Source: Cordia subcordata
Taxonomy: Eukaryota > Streptophyta > Magnoliopsida > Boraginales > Cordiaceae
Direction of reading: 5' to 3'
NCBI GenBank assembly: GCA_028554755.1
Contig: JAPTOF010000002.1
Location: 15,687,001-15,751,000 of the forward strand
Length of the DNA: 64,000 nt
Shown here one piece after another: positions 48,984 through 59,448 of the stretch. Every line of letters starts with the position of its first letter. Within the stretch, counting starts at the first letter, position 1. The translations under genes were made by a program, and so were the position numbers. The notes below the pieces were generated by a model that made no database searches, had not been told where the DNA came from, and saw only the letters and a program-made list of their open reading frames with translations.

Positions 48984-49256
48984 TGTGGGGCAAGCTTTCT
49001 TCTTGAAAAGAACTAATAATGTTTTCTTTTGGCAATTGGTACAGTAGAGCAAGAAATGCTGGAGAGTGAGCTTGCAAAGTTACAAACTATCTGTCATCTG
49101 CAGAACCACCATCAAATGCAAATGCAGCAGCAGCCACAGCAGCATTTTAAACATCACCGAACCAAAAGTCAACCCCAATTTGCTAACCTCTCTCCCAAGA
49201 ACAAGGAAGCCGGTTTCACCAGAGGTTCAGCTACTAATACTTCACTCTGCATCTAA
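45936..49256 (+). CDS. bZIP transcription factor, At4g06598/At1g58110 type
   Basis: Exons 45936-46396, 47973-48048, 48184-48310 and 49045-49256 have GT-AG introns and give 291 aa. Residues about 1-50 are SKGSSNFRNF-like (NGSSPPPNFKNFTYSSRQLA). A conserved block FLIEDQPSWLEELLSEPE follows near residue 65. The basic region begins at the first splice (KRAKQ|QSAHRSRVKKLKYI) and runs into a zipper with AELETTVQLLQ and ILRMENRALRQRL. The invariant Asn of N-x7-R is Lys here, as I recall for this family, so classic DNA contacts may differ. The C-terminus is Gln/His-rich (QMQMQQQPQQH). The start is MGSPNGSS, matching family N-termini. The gene converges with the minus-strand gene at 50986-55622. Intron 1 holds a MITE and intron 3 a SINE. 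Confidence 0.88.
46434..46806. mobile_element. MITE in bZIP intron 1, TTA target duplication
   Basis: The left end GGATAAATTATACCAATCAT and the reversed right end GGGTAAGTTACTACCGTTCG form an imperfect inverted repeat of about 35 bp. TTA flanks both ends (46431-46433 and 46807-46809). Length is 373 bp. A related but less complete sequence lies near 45000-45250 (GGTCAATTACTTGTGGGTCC). Confidence 0.75.
48547..48706 (+). mobile_element. tRNA-derived SINE in bZIP intron 3
   Basis: An A-box-like AAGGCACAATGGTAAAGT and a B-box-like GATTTGAACC lie about 35 bp apart, followed by the SINE body TATGACCATTTCCCGAACTC and GGGAGAGTTGCATGTTCACT. This order matches the plant Au-type SINE consensus, with about 20% decay. 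Confidence 0.75.
48945..48982 (+). repeat. (CT)n microsatellite in bZIP intron 3
   Basis: A pyrimidine tract about 60 bp upstream of the exon 4 acceptor. Confidence 0.93.
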
Positions 49257-50985
49257 ACAGCCTAATCATTAAACAAGCCATTACACCTCAAGCTCAAAAC
49301 CCTTGAACCCTGAGCTTGCAAGCGATATTAGTATTATTATAGGCATAAGAAGTAACTGTTTATGTCTCAAATCAACTGGTCCAAAATGATTAACTCAAGT
49401 TATCACTTAAACTTAGAAAACCCACTTATGAAATACTCACTAAAAGCTGCTCCCAACGATGCAGGATATTTACGCAATTTAGGCACGAGATGGTTTTCTA
49501 CACCATTTCTTTTGCTTTAATTTTCTGTGTTTTCACTTCTTTCAATTTGTTGTCAGTGATTAACACAACAGGGCATTGCCAACTTTTTGAGTACTCTGCC
49601 CTGCATTGTATAGACTTGTAGTATGCTAAACAATTGTTGTAAATTGAACCACTAGCCAAAGTGTGGAAATGTAGAAGTAAGCTTATGGCCAGCAGAATCT
49701 GATTATTGATGTCATGTTTAAGTTTCATAGTGGATCAAATATAGAGCTCTTTTCTGGTTCCTACTCAATGCTTTACTTGCTTCTCTAAGTGTCCAATGTG
49801 GTCAACCGGCCACATTGTTGGCTTCCAAGATAAATGCCTGTGGCTTTCTCCTGGTCCCTCAAATTTCATAATATATTCTTTCTCCTGTTATGTGTGATCG
49901 ACTATCTAAATCTAAGGACAGTACTATTTGACTAAAATGCTTGAAAGAAACACATTAAGGGGTTCAAGATAAGGCAACTAAAATTGCTTGCTTATTAACA
50001 AGCCACTGCAGAAGTTATGTAATGGTAGATTTCCACGCACCATGGCATTGTGTGATCCCTCTCCTAGTAACTTGTATTATTGATCTCTAAAGCAAATTGA
50101 TTTCTTTGAATAAAATATGACCACTTGACCATCAATCTTACAACCATGCACCTTAACATGACAGATTAAGCAGCTAAACAACAAATCAACAACTAATTTG
50201 ATAAACATGCATCACATTAGACGCCAAAAGGGAGAAGAAGTGTTTTTAACATTCAGATCCAATATGAAAAAAGAGAACAGCAAAGCTAGAAAAGAAGAAG
50301 AGATGTCTATCTAAGGCCGAATTGAGAGGAATTAGCAGTAGCCGAGCAAGAAAGGAGGAGATAAAGAAAGTAGAATACACGAGAGGATAAGGAACAGAAG
50401 AAAACAGACCAGATGGAGAAAAATGTTCACGAGAATTGGATTAGCTCCATCTGAAAATTTGGCAAGAAATGATAATATGGAAAGCTGAAAGCCCCAAAAT
50501 GCTGTTCCTCTCAGGTTTCCTTTATAGGTTGCGATATCCGAAACAAGACCAAGGCAAACCACACTTGAGGAGAGGCACAAGAGAAGCCTTGCCATTAATA
50601 AATAGGTCTAGCAATTCCCAGAACACAATTCATTCTTTGAGACACCACTTCTGGAAAATTGCATTGGAACTTCCAGCAAGAACAGCGTGTGACAGGAAAG
50701 CAGCCCACAAAACCAGCAGCAGGTGAAGAAAATGCAATTGATTCAATTCTGAAATTCCAAAAGTGTACCAATTTCTGCTTATGTGATGAGGGGCCCAGGT
50801 CAAGATAGTAAAGCTTCTCTTCACCATGTCTTCTTCAAAATGTAGAACAAGAGGCCATAAGGCTCTGATTTCTTTAGTATGCATTTTTTCATTATATGAG
50901 CAGGCAAATATATTCCCACTTATCCTTGTTATCCGAATATTTTAATTATTCAGGCCATCAGTCATGTGAGCAGCAAACGTAATTG
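49257..50985. other. Convergent intergenic / 3' UTR region
   Basis: It lies between the bZIP stop and the stop of the minus-strand gene. Short open frames exist on the minus strand (50332-50595 and 50630-50884), but they have no recognisable domain and no splice link to the gene upstream. I read them as 3' UTR or spacer. Confidence 0.55.
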
Positions 50986-53900
50986 TCACGTCTTCTTTCC
51001 TTTAATAAGTTTCCAAGTCTTCTTCTTTCTCTTCCACCTTAACACTGCCATTTTCTCACACTTCCAGCTTCGATATCTTTGACGATTCTTTAGCCAAACA
51101 GAATAATTCTTCCCCTGTTTGCACTCAATAAAATCAGCTAAGTCATCAAAATCAGAGACATTTTTGTTCTCTAGGATGCACTTGAGAAACATCTCCCCGT
51201 TTGTTGTTTCTTCAGTCTCCTCTTCCATGGCCAGAATACCGTCCATGCATTCTAGAGCAGATGCACTTGATGAAGCTTGTGAATGTCCATCTTTCCCTCC
51301 CATATAACTAATTGCCTGAGGGTCCACAACTCTGCAAATAAATAGACAACTATTAGATAAAGGAAAAACAAGCACAAAAATAAAGGAGTATAAATAGGAG
51401 CCACAGACTAAGAAGGCTGCCAAGGCATACTAAGTAACTGGAGAAGATTTTATTAGGAGCTTACGTGTGATTCATAATGCTATTAGTTACCTCGAGTACA
51501 GAGTCCGCATCTTCTGGAATTTTGAAGCAACAACTAGACTTGAATTCTGATCCCCCACTGACTGCAATCATCAAAAAGCAGTTTAAACACAAAAGAAATA
51601 CCACACTAATTCTCTATAATGAAATAGGACGGAAAGAATTACCTCATGGACCTTGACAAGAGGCGATCCAGACGAAACACGTCCTGTAGTGCAATCCATT
51701 AATGGTTGCAATGCATCTAAATTACCCTCCTCAAAGATAAACAAATTCAGCACTGCCTTAGTGATCAACAGGAAGCCCTTAGCCAGGCAATCAAGCCCAC
51801 TAGCAAGTGTCAACGACAGAAGGCCTAAGAAATGTATAAACATCATCTTGGGACCCTTGTGTCTCATAGAGAATGGCTCCATCATGTCATACAACCGTTG
51901 CTGGATTGGAACATGGATACTAAACTCATTGAAACAGTTAGCTATAGCCAAAATAAAATCATATTCCTTACATGAGGAGAAGTCTTTCAAGGTTCTCAAG
52001 CATCCTGAGTTATTCCTATGACTTAGACAAAAAATAGCTGATAGCAACGAAGTACCCATTAACTTCAACACAGCAGAAAGAAGATATATATCCTGAAGAC
52101 TGCCTTGTTCAATAGCATGAATATCATTAATGCCCTCGGACACTCTTATAATCAAATTGCTTAAGATTGACAAAACCTCATCTTGGCATGAGACATCAAG
52201 AACATTTCGGCTCTTTTTCACATATTTAATAGTAGAATTCACCATTTCAGATTTTGTTCCAACAATAATATTTTGTAACTGTGAATGTGAGTTGTCATCT
52301 AACACCATCATTAAATCATTAATCTTTTTTCTTCTGTCCGGGGACATACAAGATTCAAAAGAAGGTTCAGATTTTCTCCCACTCATATTTGCTTTAGCAA
52401 AAGAAGCTCTAGCACTTCCAGAGATGCCTTCTATTTGCAAAGTTGACATATATTCGTGGAATAGAATGACTGACTTTTCAAAAACCAAAAGGAAGCAAGT
52501 TGTAAGTCTATGATTTGATTTGTAACTCTGTAGATTGAACGTACAACTACAAGCTTCAGAAACAAGTGAAACCACATGCGCTAGCATATACTTTGGTGCA
52601 GAAAGCACAACAGGATTGAGAAGCAACGATGTGGCTGCAGTCAGACTCACTTCTGGAGCTCTAAGGGAATGCTTGAGATCATCCTCATGTACCCAAAATA
52701 ATCTATTGACAGAATCTTCAATTGCTTTCTCATCAGAAAAATACAGCTCAAAATGACAGGAGAGCATTTCCACTAGAACCCCAATAGCGCCCTGACTAAA
52801 TTGAGGCATAAATAGCTTTTCACCCAAGGGAAATGCAGAATCAATCAACTTAAAGTATTCCCGTAATTGTCCATGTACTGCTACCTCATCAACAAACACC
52901 TGCAGACCAATTTTTACATACTTAAGCAAAAGCGGGCATATGTCCTAAAGAGTATGTGACTGGAATCTGAACAGAGATTAGGAAAAATAATAACATTAAG
53001 CAAATAACTAAAGTAGGCAGAGAACTCCTTGAAAGCTTTAACATAAATTGCGGTATAAAGCCTAAGATCCATCAATCTTGCATCAAACAGAAATACAAAT
53101 GAGTAGTTTCCATCAGAGAGAAACTTTACTCAAAACTAACAAGAGAGTTAGATACAACAACATAATTCCTACAATGAAGAAAAATAAAACTGAGCGCTTT
53201 TCATGAGAATTGAGTTTACCTCTATAAATAAGGGAGGACTGGATATATGATATAACCAATACAACAAAGAAAGACACATGAAGTGTGACATTCCAAAGAT
53301 GCCACCTTTATGGAGAGAGTTTGTATAATCAGTCAGATACAGTATTGAGCTTTTTGCTGTCATTTTTTCTTTTTTTAAAAAATTGCAGTTAGATAAAAAA
53401 TTAACAAGTGGAGGAAGGTAATGCAGGGAGGGTATCTGAGCTTTTTGCTGTCATTTTTCCTTTTTCTAAAAAATTGCAGTTAGATAAAAAAATTAACAAG
53501 TGATGGAGGATGGTAATGCAGGGAGTGTAGGGTGAGTGTAGGAAAGGAAAGCAGAACTAGCAGAAAACTAATGTTTCAGAATCTGTTAAGAAGAGAAAAC
53601 AGAAGCTTAGGAATCTAACTCTCCTTTATTTTTCTTTTTTTGTTCTTGTTGAATCCAACTTAACAAACAATGTTCTCCAGAATTAGAACAGAGATCAAAC
53701 TATCCAGAACAAGTGTTAATCCCTTATATAAAATTTGAAACTACTCTACTACTTGGATCTCTTGAGAATTGTACTTTTTCCTAGAATTAGTATTGAAGTT
53801 TAAAAATAAAGAAACACAACATCAGCAAATTTTTACTCATATACCTTAATTCAATGATATGCATCTCCAATCCTTGGAGAAACTGTTCTAGACAATTAAT

Positions 53901-55622
53901 CTATGGTAGTATATCATTATGCAATAAACTGGTTACAACCGCCAAATTCTTAACCCCACCAGCTCCTGCTTTTCAATGTATTACATGGGGAGAACTAACC
54001 AACAATTGATAGTAGATGTATACTATCACATTCTCCAAAAGAATATGCGGATATCAAGCATGCAGGCAGTATAGTCAAGAGCCAACAGTTTTACTTTACA
54101 GTGGTAAGCAGTGTAAAAAATGAATCAAGTAAACCCTAAATATGAATGTCATAATCGGGTGTAAAATGCAGAATGCTTGTGTCCATTGTTAAGCAGATCA
54201 TTTTAGCTGTAGCTGCCTCATCAGGATGCAGTAATGCACAAGCGGGTGAAATTTATTAAAATGGCTGAGATACAACTCTGCTTGACTACTTAGGCATCTT
54301 GGCCAATATGTTTCAATTTGAGCCTCATAAATAAGAATATCTAGACCATGTTGACATGAACCAACAAAAGCTTAATTGTCGTCCATTAATTTAAGTAAGC
54401 TACATGGAAACCAAGTTTATATGACCAAAAATGGAACAAGACATTCTCTCCTGCAGTTACCTCCAGAATTGCAGACAAGAAAGAGAAAAGAGAATCAGAG
54501 GGTTCCATGAACTGCAAGGAAGCAACAATGTCCTCCATGGAGGAGGTTGTGCAGTCATTGTTGGCATGCCTGTGTGCTTGACAAACCAACTGCTCAAATC
54601 CGATGTTCTTTGTCTTCTTTCTCCCAGCTAATTCAAACGAACACAACTTTCTGAGTATTACCAGAAGAACCTGTCCTTGCTCCAGAAGAAGATTGTGTTG
54701 CACCGCTAGTAGAATCAAGGTAAGCAAACAACATCTCAGCAGTAAAAGTAGTATCTCAGCATCAGCCCCCATCTCCAAAAGCAAGCTGCCTTCTCCAACA
54801 TCCTTACTCATACAAACATCGCGCAAACTAGAAAAGAGCCATTCAAACCTCTCCGATAGTTCTGAAAACAACATATCAGAAAGTTTTCGTATGACACCAA
54901 ATTTCACAATCACCCCTCCCCGATCAATCTCCATTACAAGTTCATCTAAATCAAAACCACATCTTGCACTCCATTGCGGGTTGACAGTCAAACATGTAAG
55001 CAAACTATACAAAGTCTTTAAGACCGGTGATTTTAGACCCTGGTGAAAGCAACATAAATATCAGAACAAACAGATACATAACACAACATTGCAAGGCCTA
55101 TGTGAAACAAAGCACGCGAATTTAGCAAGAAATCAGTGCATTTCCTCATTGGACAAGCATGCTCTTACACATTAGCGTCCACAAATTTCAATGCAAATAG
55201 ATTTAGTTCAGGCATTTATGCATTCTTTGAAAATTTTGCTTCAATATAGGAATTAGGTTTGTGGAGGGGGGCCCTTGAAGCAATGATAAAGCTCTCTATT
55301 ATTATTATTTTTTTTTTTTTTTGTGTTAAAACCCCCCACTCCACCCAAAACCCACATTTACGAGATTTGAACCCAAATCATCACTTTATAATCTCGAAGT
55401 CACAGGTTTGAGTTGCGAAAATGGCCTTTTCCAAATATTTAGAAGTAAGAAACAGACCACAAAATGGACAAAATTCAACATCAAATTCACCACAAAAAAA
55501 TCTCAAAAAATATTGACTAATTGAAAAAGAGAGAATTGATTAAAAACATGGAAGTGTACCTCAGGTGCTTGAATTACAGAGAGTATGGATTCCAAAATGC
55601 TGCGAGAATTATCGGAATCCAT
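50986..55622 (-). CDS. Conserved plant protein of unknown function, 771 aa
   Basis: Exons on the minus strand: 55622-55560, 55039-54461, 52899-51643, 51561-51491, 51331-50986. All junctions are GT-AG and the frame is unbroken, giving 771 aa from MDSDNSRSILES to WKLIKGKKT. The protein is mostly Leu-rich helical segments, as in alpha-solenoid proteins (for example LLLLLRCCLLTLILLAVQHN, residues about 115-135). A polar acidic stretch (MEEETEETTNGEMF) lies near residue 700. The C-terminal 50 residues are very basic and Trp/Lys-rich (WLKNRQRYRSWKCEKM, VLRWKRKKKTWKLIKG), suggesting nucleic-acid or nuclear binding. I think this is the family listed as DUF7812, from memory only. No catalytic motif is seen. 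The long intron 2 (52900-54460) holds a tandem duplication and intron 1 a split SINE. Confidence 0.82.
53347..53530. repeat. 91-bp tandem duplication in intron 2 of the 771-aa gene
   Basis: Units start at 53347 and 53438 (GAGCTTTTTGCTGTCATTTT...AATGCAGGGAG) and differ by a few bases and small indels. Confidence 0.93.
55270..55440. mobile_element. SINE split by an inserted sequence
   Basis: A SINE 5' part (GCCCTTGAAGCAATGATAAA, A-box region) at about 55271-55297 and a B-box part (AAGTCACAGGTTTGAGTTGC) at about 55399-55418 belong together in plant SINEs but are about 100 bp apart. The gap holds an (ATT)n/T run and a C-rich stretch (AAAACCCCCCACTCCACCC). It lies in intron 1 of the 771-aa gene. 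Confidence 0.5.
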
Positions 55623-57024
55623 TTAAAATCAGAACTAACAGCAAATATTTCTTTCAGATTAATAATTTATAATAATGAAGGGTGGAAATTATAAGGTGAA
55701 TTACAGAGCAATAAGGTCTGCGAGTATGGAGAGATCTTTGGGATTGTTGGGGTTTGGAGTCTTGGCGCGAGAAGACGATAGAAGTAGGAGATAATGACCA
55801 ATTTAACTATATTTTTATAATTTTTACACCAAAATAACTATTTTCTCAAAAAAAAAAAAGTAAAATAACCGTTTAAATACTTTGTATCTTGAACACACGA
55901 AGTTCTAATAAAAACACCATGACATGGCTAACACACGTGATAAAAGCGGCCACATAAACAGATGATTAGACTTCATATCTTGAACACACGAAGTCTAAGT
56001 CTTTTATTTTTTCTTTTTTCCCATGACACACTAATGTGGTGTGCATAATTTGTAATTTCAATAATAATTTTTAAATAATAACAATATATGAATTAAATAA
56101 ATAAAATTAAAAAATATTAATAAAAACAAAATAATTTAACATTGAAATTATTAAAAAGTAAAAAAAATCTAAAATTGAAAACAAAAATTAGAAAAATTAA
56201 TATTGAAATGATTAAAAATTTTAAAAAATGAAATTGAAAATTTTAAAAATTTAAAAATTGAAAACCAAAAATTCAAAAATTTAACATTAGAATAATTAAA
56301 AAAAGTTTATAATTTAGTGTTATCACATATTTTAAAAATTAAGATGTCTTTGTATGGTTTATAATTCAACATTTATATATCATTTCATTACTCTTCTGAT
56401 GATAAATATTTTACAGTGCATACCTCTACTAAGTTTGTTTTTCTTTGTCTCATCATTCCTTGTGATTTTTTGTAACATAGGTAAGATGCATCTTGGATTC
56501 AAAAGTTGCTTATCTAGGAGAAAAGGAAGTTCTATATTAGTCTATGGTGATAATGTTTTTGACAAATATCAACATGGTGAATTATGTTAATAACAAACAT
56601 AACAATAGAATTAGTGAATTAGGACAACAAGTAGAACAACAGAATTAGTGACATAATGCTTAACATCACCAACCACTTACTATGACTTGGATTATACATC
56701 TGAATGAGATATTTGACATGTCAAGGCCATGAATATTGATATTCAGTTGAATACATATTAGACGAGGAGACTTGGCAATTCCATTAATATTTTTTGCTTT
56801 TGGTTATTTGTATGATTAGTGTGTTTTGAGTTATTAAATAATAGAATGGTTTATTAAAAATTTGGCAAAGTCTCCCTTAATTCTTCACGTTTTACCTATA
56901 ATATAGAGACTTGTGCATGACAAGCTAATATTTAAATAACATAAAGAGTTGAACACACAAAGAGAAACTTAATAATATATTACAACACTTCTAATTGTTT
57001 TAATACTAAAAGTAATAAGAGTAT
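55623..57024. other. Spacer with possible MULE end
   Basis: 55623-55800 holds the 5' UTR and promoter side of the 771-aa gene. 55800-57024 is AT-rich. It carries two copies of CTTGAACACACGAAG (55889-55903 and 55980-55994), a motif echoed at the right end of the window. No gene is seen. Confidence 0.5.
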
Positions 57025-59201
57025 CTATAACAAATGTGATCCAATACCACACCACGTTGGCTTTTTCTTGCGCTTTGGACGCCTATGATAAACTTGCAAC
57101 GATTGAGTAGGCACTTCAATATCAGGCTGCACACTCTCAACAACAAAGCCTTCCTCATACATGTTATCGACATTGCCAACTCTAAATGCCTCATTACCTA
57201 GATCCTCATCTCGGAACTCAAAAGACACAGGTGGCAAATGAGATGCATACTGTGTACTGGAGGAATGCACCATATATGCTCCAGTTGGCTGAAGAGGAGT
57301 TATGTAACACTCTGGCATATATGATGTAAATGCAGGGTCCATGTTAGAAGGTGGTATAACATTTTCATAATGCATTTCCTGTTCATATGTGTCATGTGCA
57401 TCTACAGGTCCAGATGTGGACGGTCTTGCAGTTGCATCTGGTATGTCATCAAATTGTCTATGTCGACCAAGTGCATGCAACATTCTACTGCTGGACCTAT
57501 GTATCTCAGGCAACACATTATGTGATGTCCCTATTGACAAATCATTTATATGTTGTGTCTCAGTAACCTGCCATACAAGTATAAAGTTACTAAATTATTA
57601 TATGCAACAAGAAATATGCCATCAAGACAAACTACATAAAGAACGTAAGTGAATTGGGGGAAAAATAGAACAAACATACCACTATATCAAGAAGAGATCC
57701 AAGCCAAGTAAGAAATGGAAATGTGATACGCCTGTACCATGCCTTATAATCTAGAGATGGCTCATCAGATGCCGGTATACCATCCACAATATAGTTATAA
57801 CGCTGATCCCATATGTTTATATAGCTTTGGTGACATTCTTTCCAGTCAGTTGTCCCCTTTTCTTGAATCAATCTTATGGAGTTCTCTGGAATACGTACAT
57901 GGTGGAGGTATATCTTGTTGCCATCCAAATTGCCTCATCACTCGAGCTAGGTAGTGATGCTCCACTATATGAAAACATATCAATGGCATAGAACATGTCC
58001 AAATAGCACGTGCAGTAGTACAATACTGTGGAAGTGTGGCCAACAACTCCTCTGTATAGGGCTGCCATAGAAACTGATCGGGAGCCAGTCGATCAAGCTA
58101 AAATCTATATTAGGACACCACATGTGTGGCAACTTTCTTAACTAAAAAGTCAGTCATCCACCTGCATTTCATGAAAAGTATTATTTCAAATTCATTGAAA
58201 AATTAGTCATGGATATATAATTGTTATATATGATGTATAACTTAATTACCTAGTCGCTAATGGGCCATCCAATATGACTGGCATCTCATCTATATGCTCT
58301 GGTACCAATCCCGTGGGTGCAATGTGTGGGCATCGTTCCCAAGCCCATACCTAAAGCATGATCAGTGGCCCTGCTATATCCTTCGAAATACCAACAGATG
58401 CATGACATAACTCAGAATATAACCATGCAAGGCAAGCACTTCCCTAACTAAAAGTACCAGCCCTATCAAAATCATCAAGTAGTGTCAAAAACATGAGATG
58501 TACTGTAGATTGAGATTTGTCGGCAAACAAGAATCCTTCAATCAACTGCAATATATATGCTCGAGCATGTTGCTGTAGGACCTCATCTGGGGCACCCTCC
58601 GGTAACACAACAAATCGCTCACGCAAAGTACTCAACCGAAGACGCCCTCCATCTAATTCTTTTCCTTGATGTGTAAACCCTAACAAATTCTGACATACAC
58701 TCGTCCATGTAACTCCCGCAGGAAGACCTCTACTAGTGACAGGCTCACCATCGATATGTAATCCAAATAGCACCGCCACATCTTGGAGAGTAATAGTGCA
58801 CTCACCGTGTGGTAAATGAAATGTATGAGTCTCTGGTCTCCATCTTTCCACAAATGCTGTGATAAGATGCCAGTCCATCTGAATAAAACTAATTCGCGAA
58901 ACTCCCAAAAATCCAGCTCGTTGTAGAAATGGCTCTAGTCTGTCATCTAATTGTATAGCGCAATGCATACTTGCCTCAACTCGACGACACTTAAACGCAG
59001 ACGATAATAGAGCCTGGATCATCAACAACATAACATAAATGTTGTATTTTCTTGATTATGTTTATAATATAATCATATTTATAGAAAAATTACACTAACC
59101 TGCTCAGTTGCATCATGTGTAGCTTGAGCACGCCAAATGAATGCTGACCGATGTGTATCTTGCAATGTCAGTACCGATCCATCAATAGGTCCATCCTCCA
59201 T
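57025..59201 (-). pseudogene. MAIN-like plant mobile domain (PMD) gene, decayed
   Basis: Exons on the minus strand: 59201-59100 (MEDGPIDGSV), 59013-58250, 58161-57680, 57567-57025, with GT-AG introns. The PMD signature is clear: WHLITAFVERWRPETHTFHL, HGECTITLQDVAVLFGL, VWAWERCP, DQFLWQPY and FHIVEHHYLARVMRQFG. The C-terminus ends in a basic HRRPKRKKKPTW tail. It is disabled by stops at 58444-58446 (Trp expected), 58351-58353 (Gln expected), 58110-58112 and 58098-58100, and by a 1-base frameshift near 57850. MAIN-like proteins act in gene and transposon silencing in Arabidopsis; transposon-borne copies are common. It lies 248 bp downstream of the MULE transposase on the same strand, probably as part of one element. 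Confidence 0.88.
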
Positions 59202-59448
59202 ATTTCCTAACCTGGGGCATTTTTTTGTTAAAAAAATATTATAACATAGTTAATGTGATTGATAATATTTAAATGACATATAAATATATACGATTACATA
59301 TAATTAGAAGAAACATAACTATTCAACAAGTACAAATAGATGTGATGCATAAACCATAATAGAACAATCAGTCATACAAGTAAATAAATGTGAGTAATTT
59401 TTTTTTATCCCTTACAACACTTGAATCAAAATACAATATGTTGACAAT

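Noticed and set aside
50332..50884. Hydrophobic minus-strand ORFs downstream of the 771-aa gene
   Set aside because: No domain and no splice or start signals link them to a gene. They lie in the expected 3' UTR or spacer and the hydrophobicity follows from T-rich sequence.
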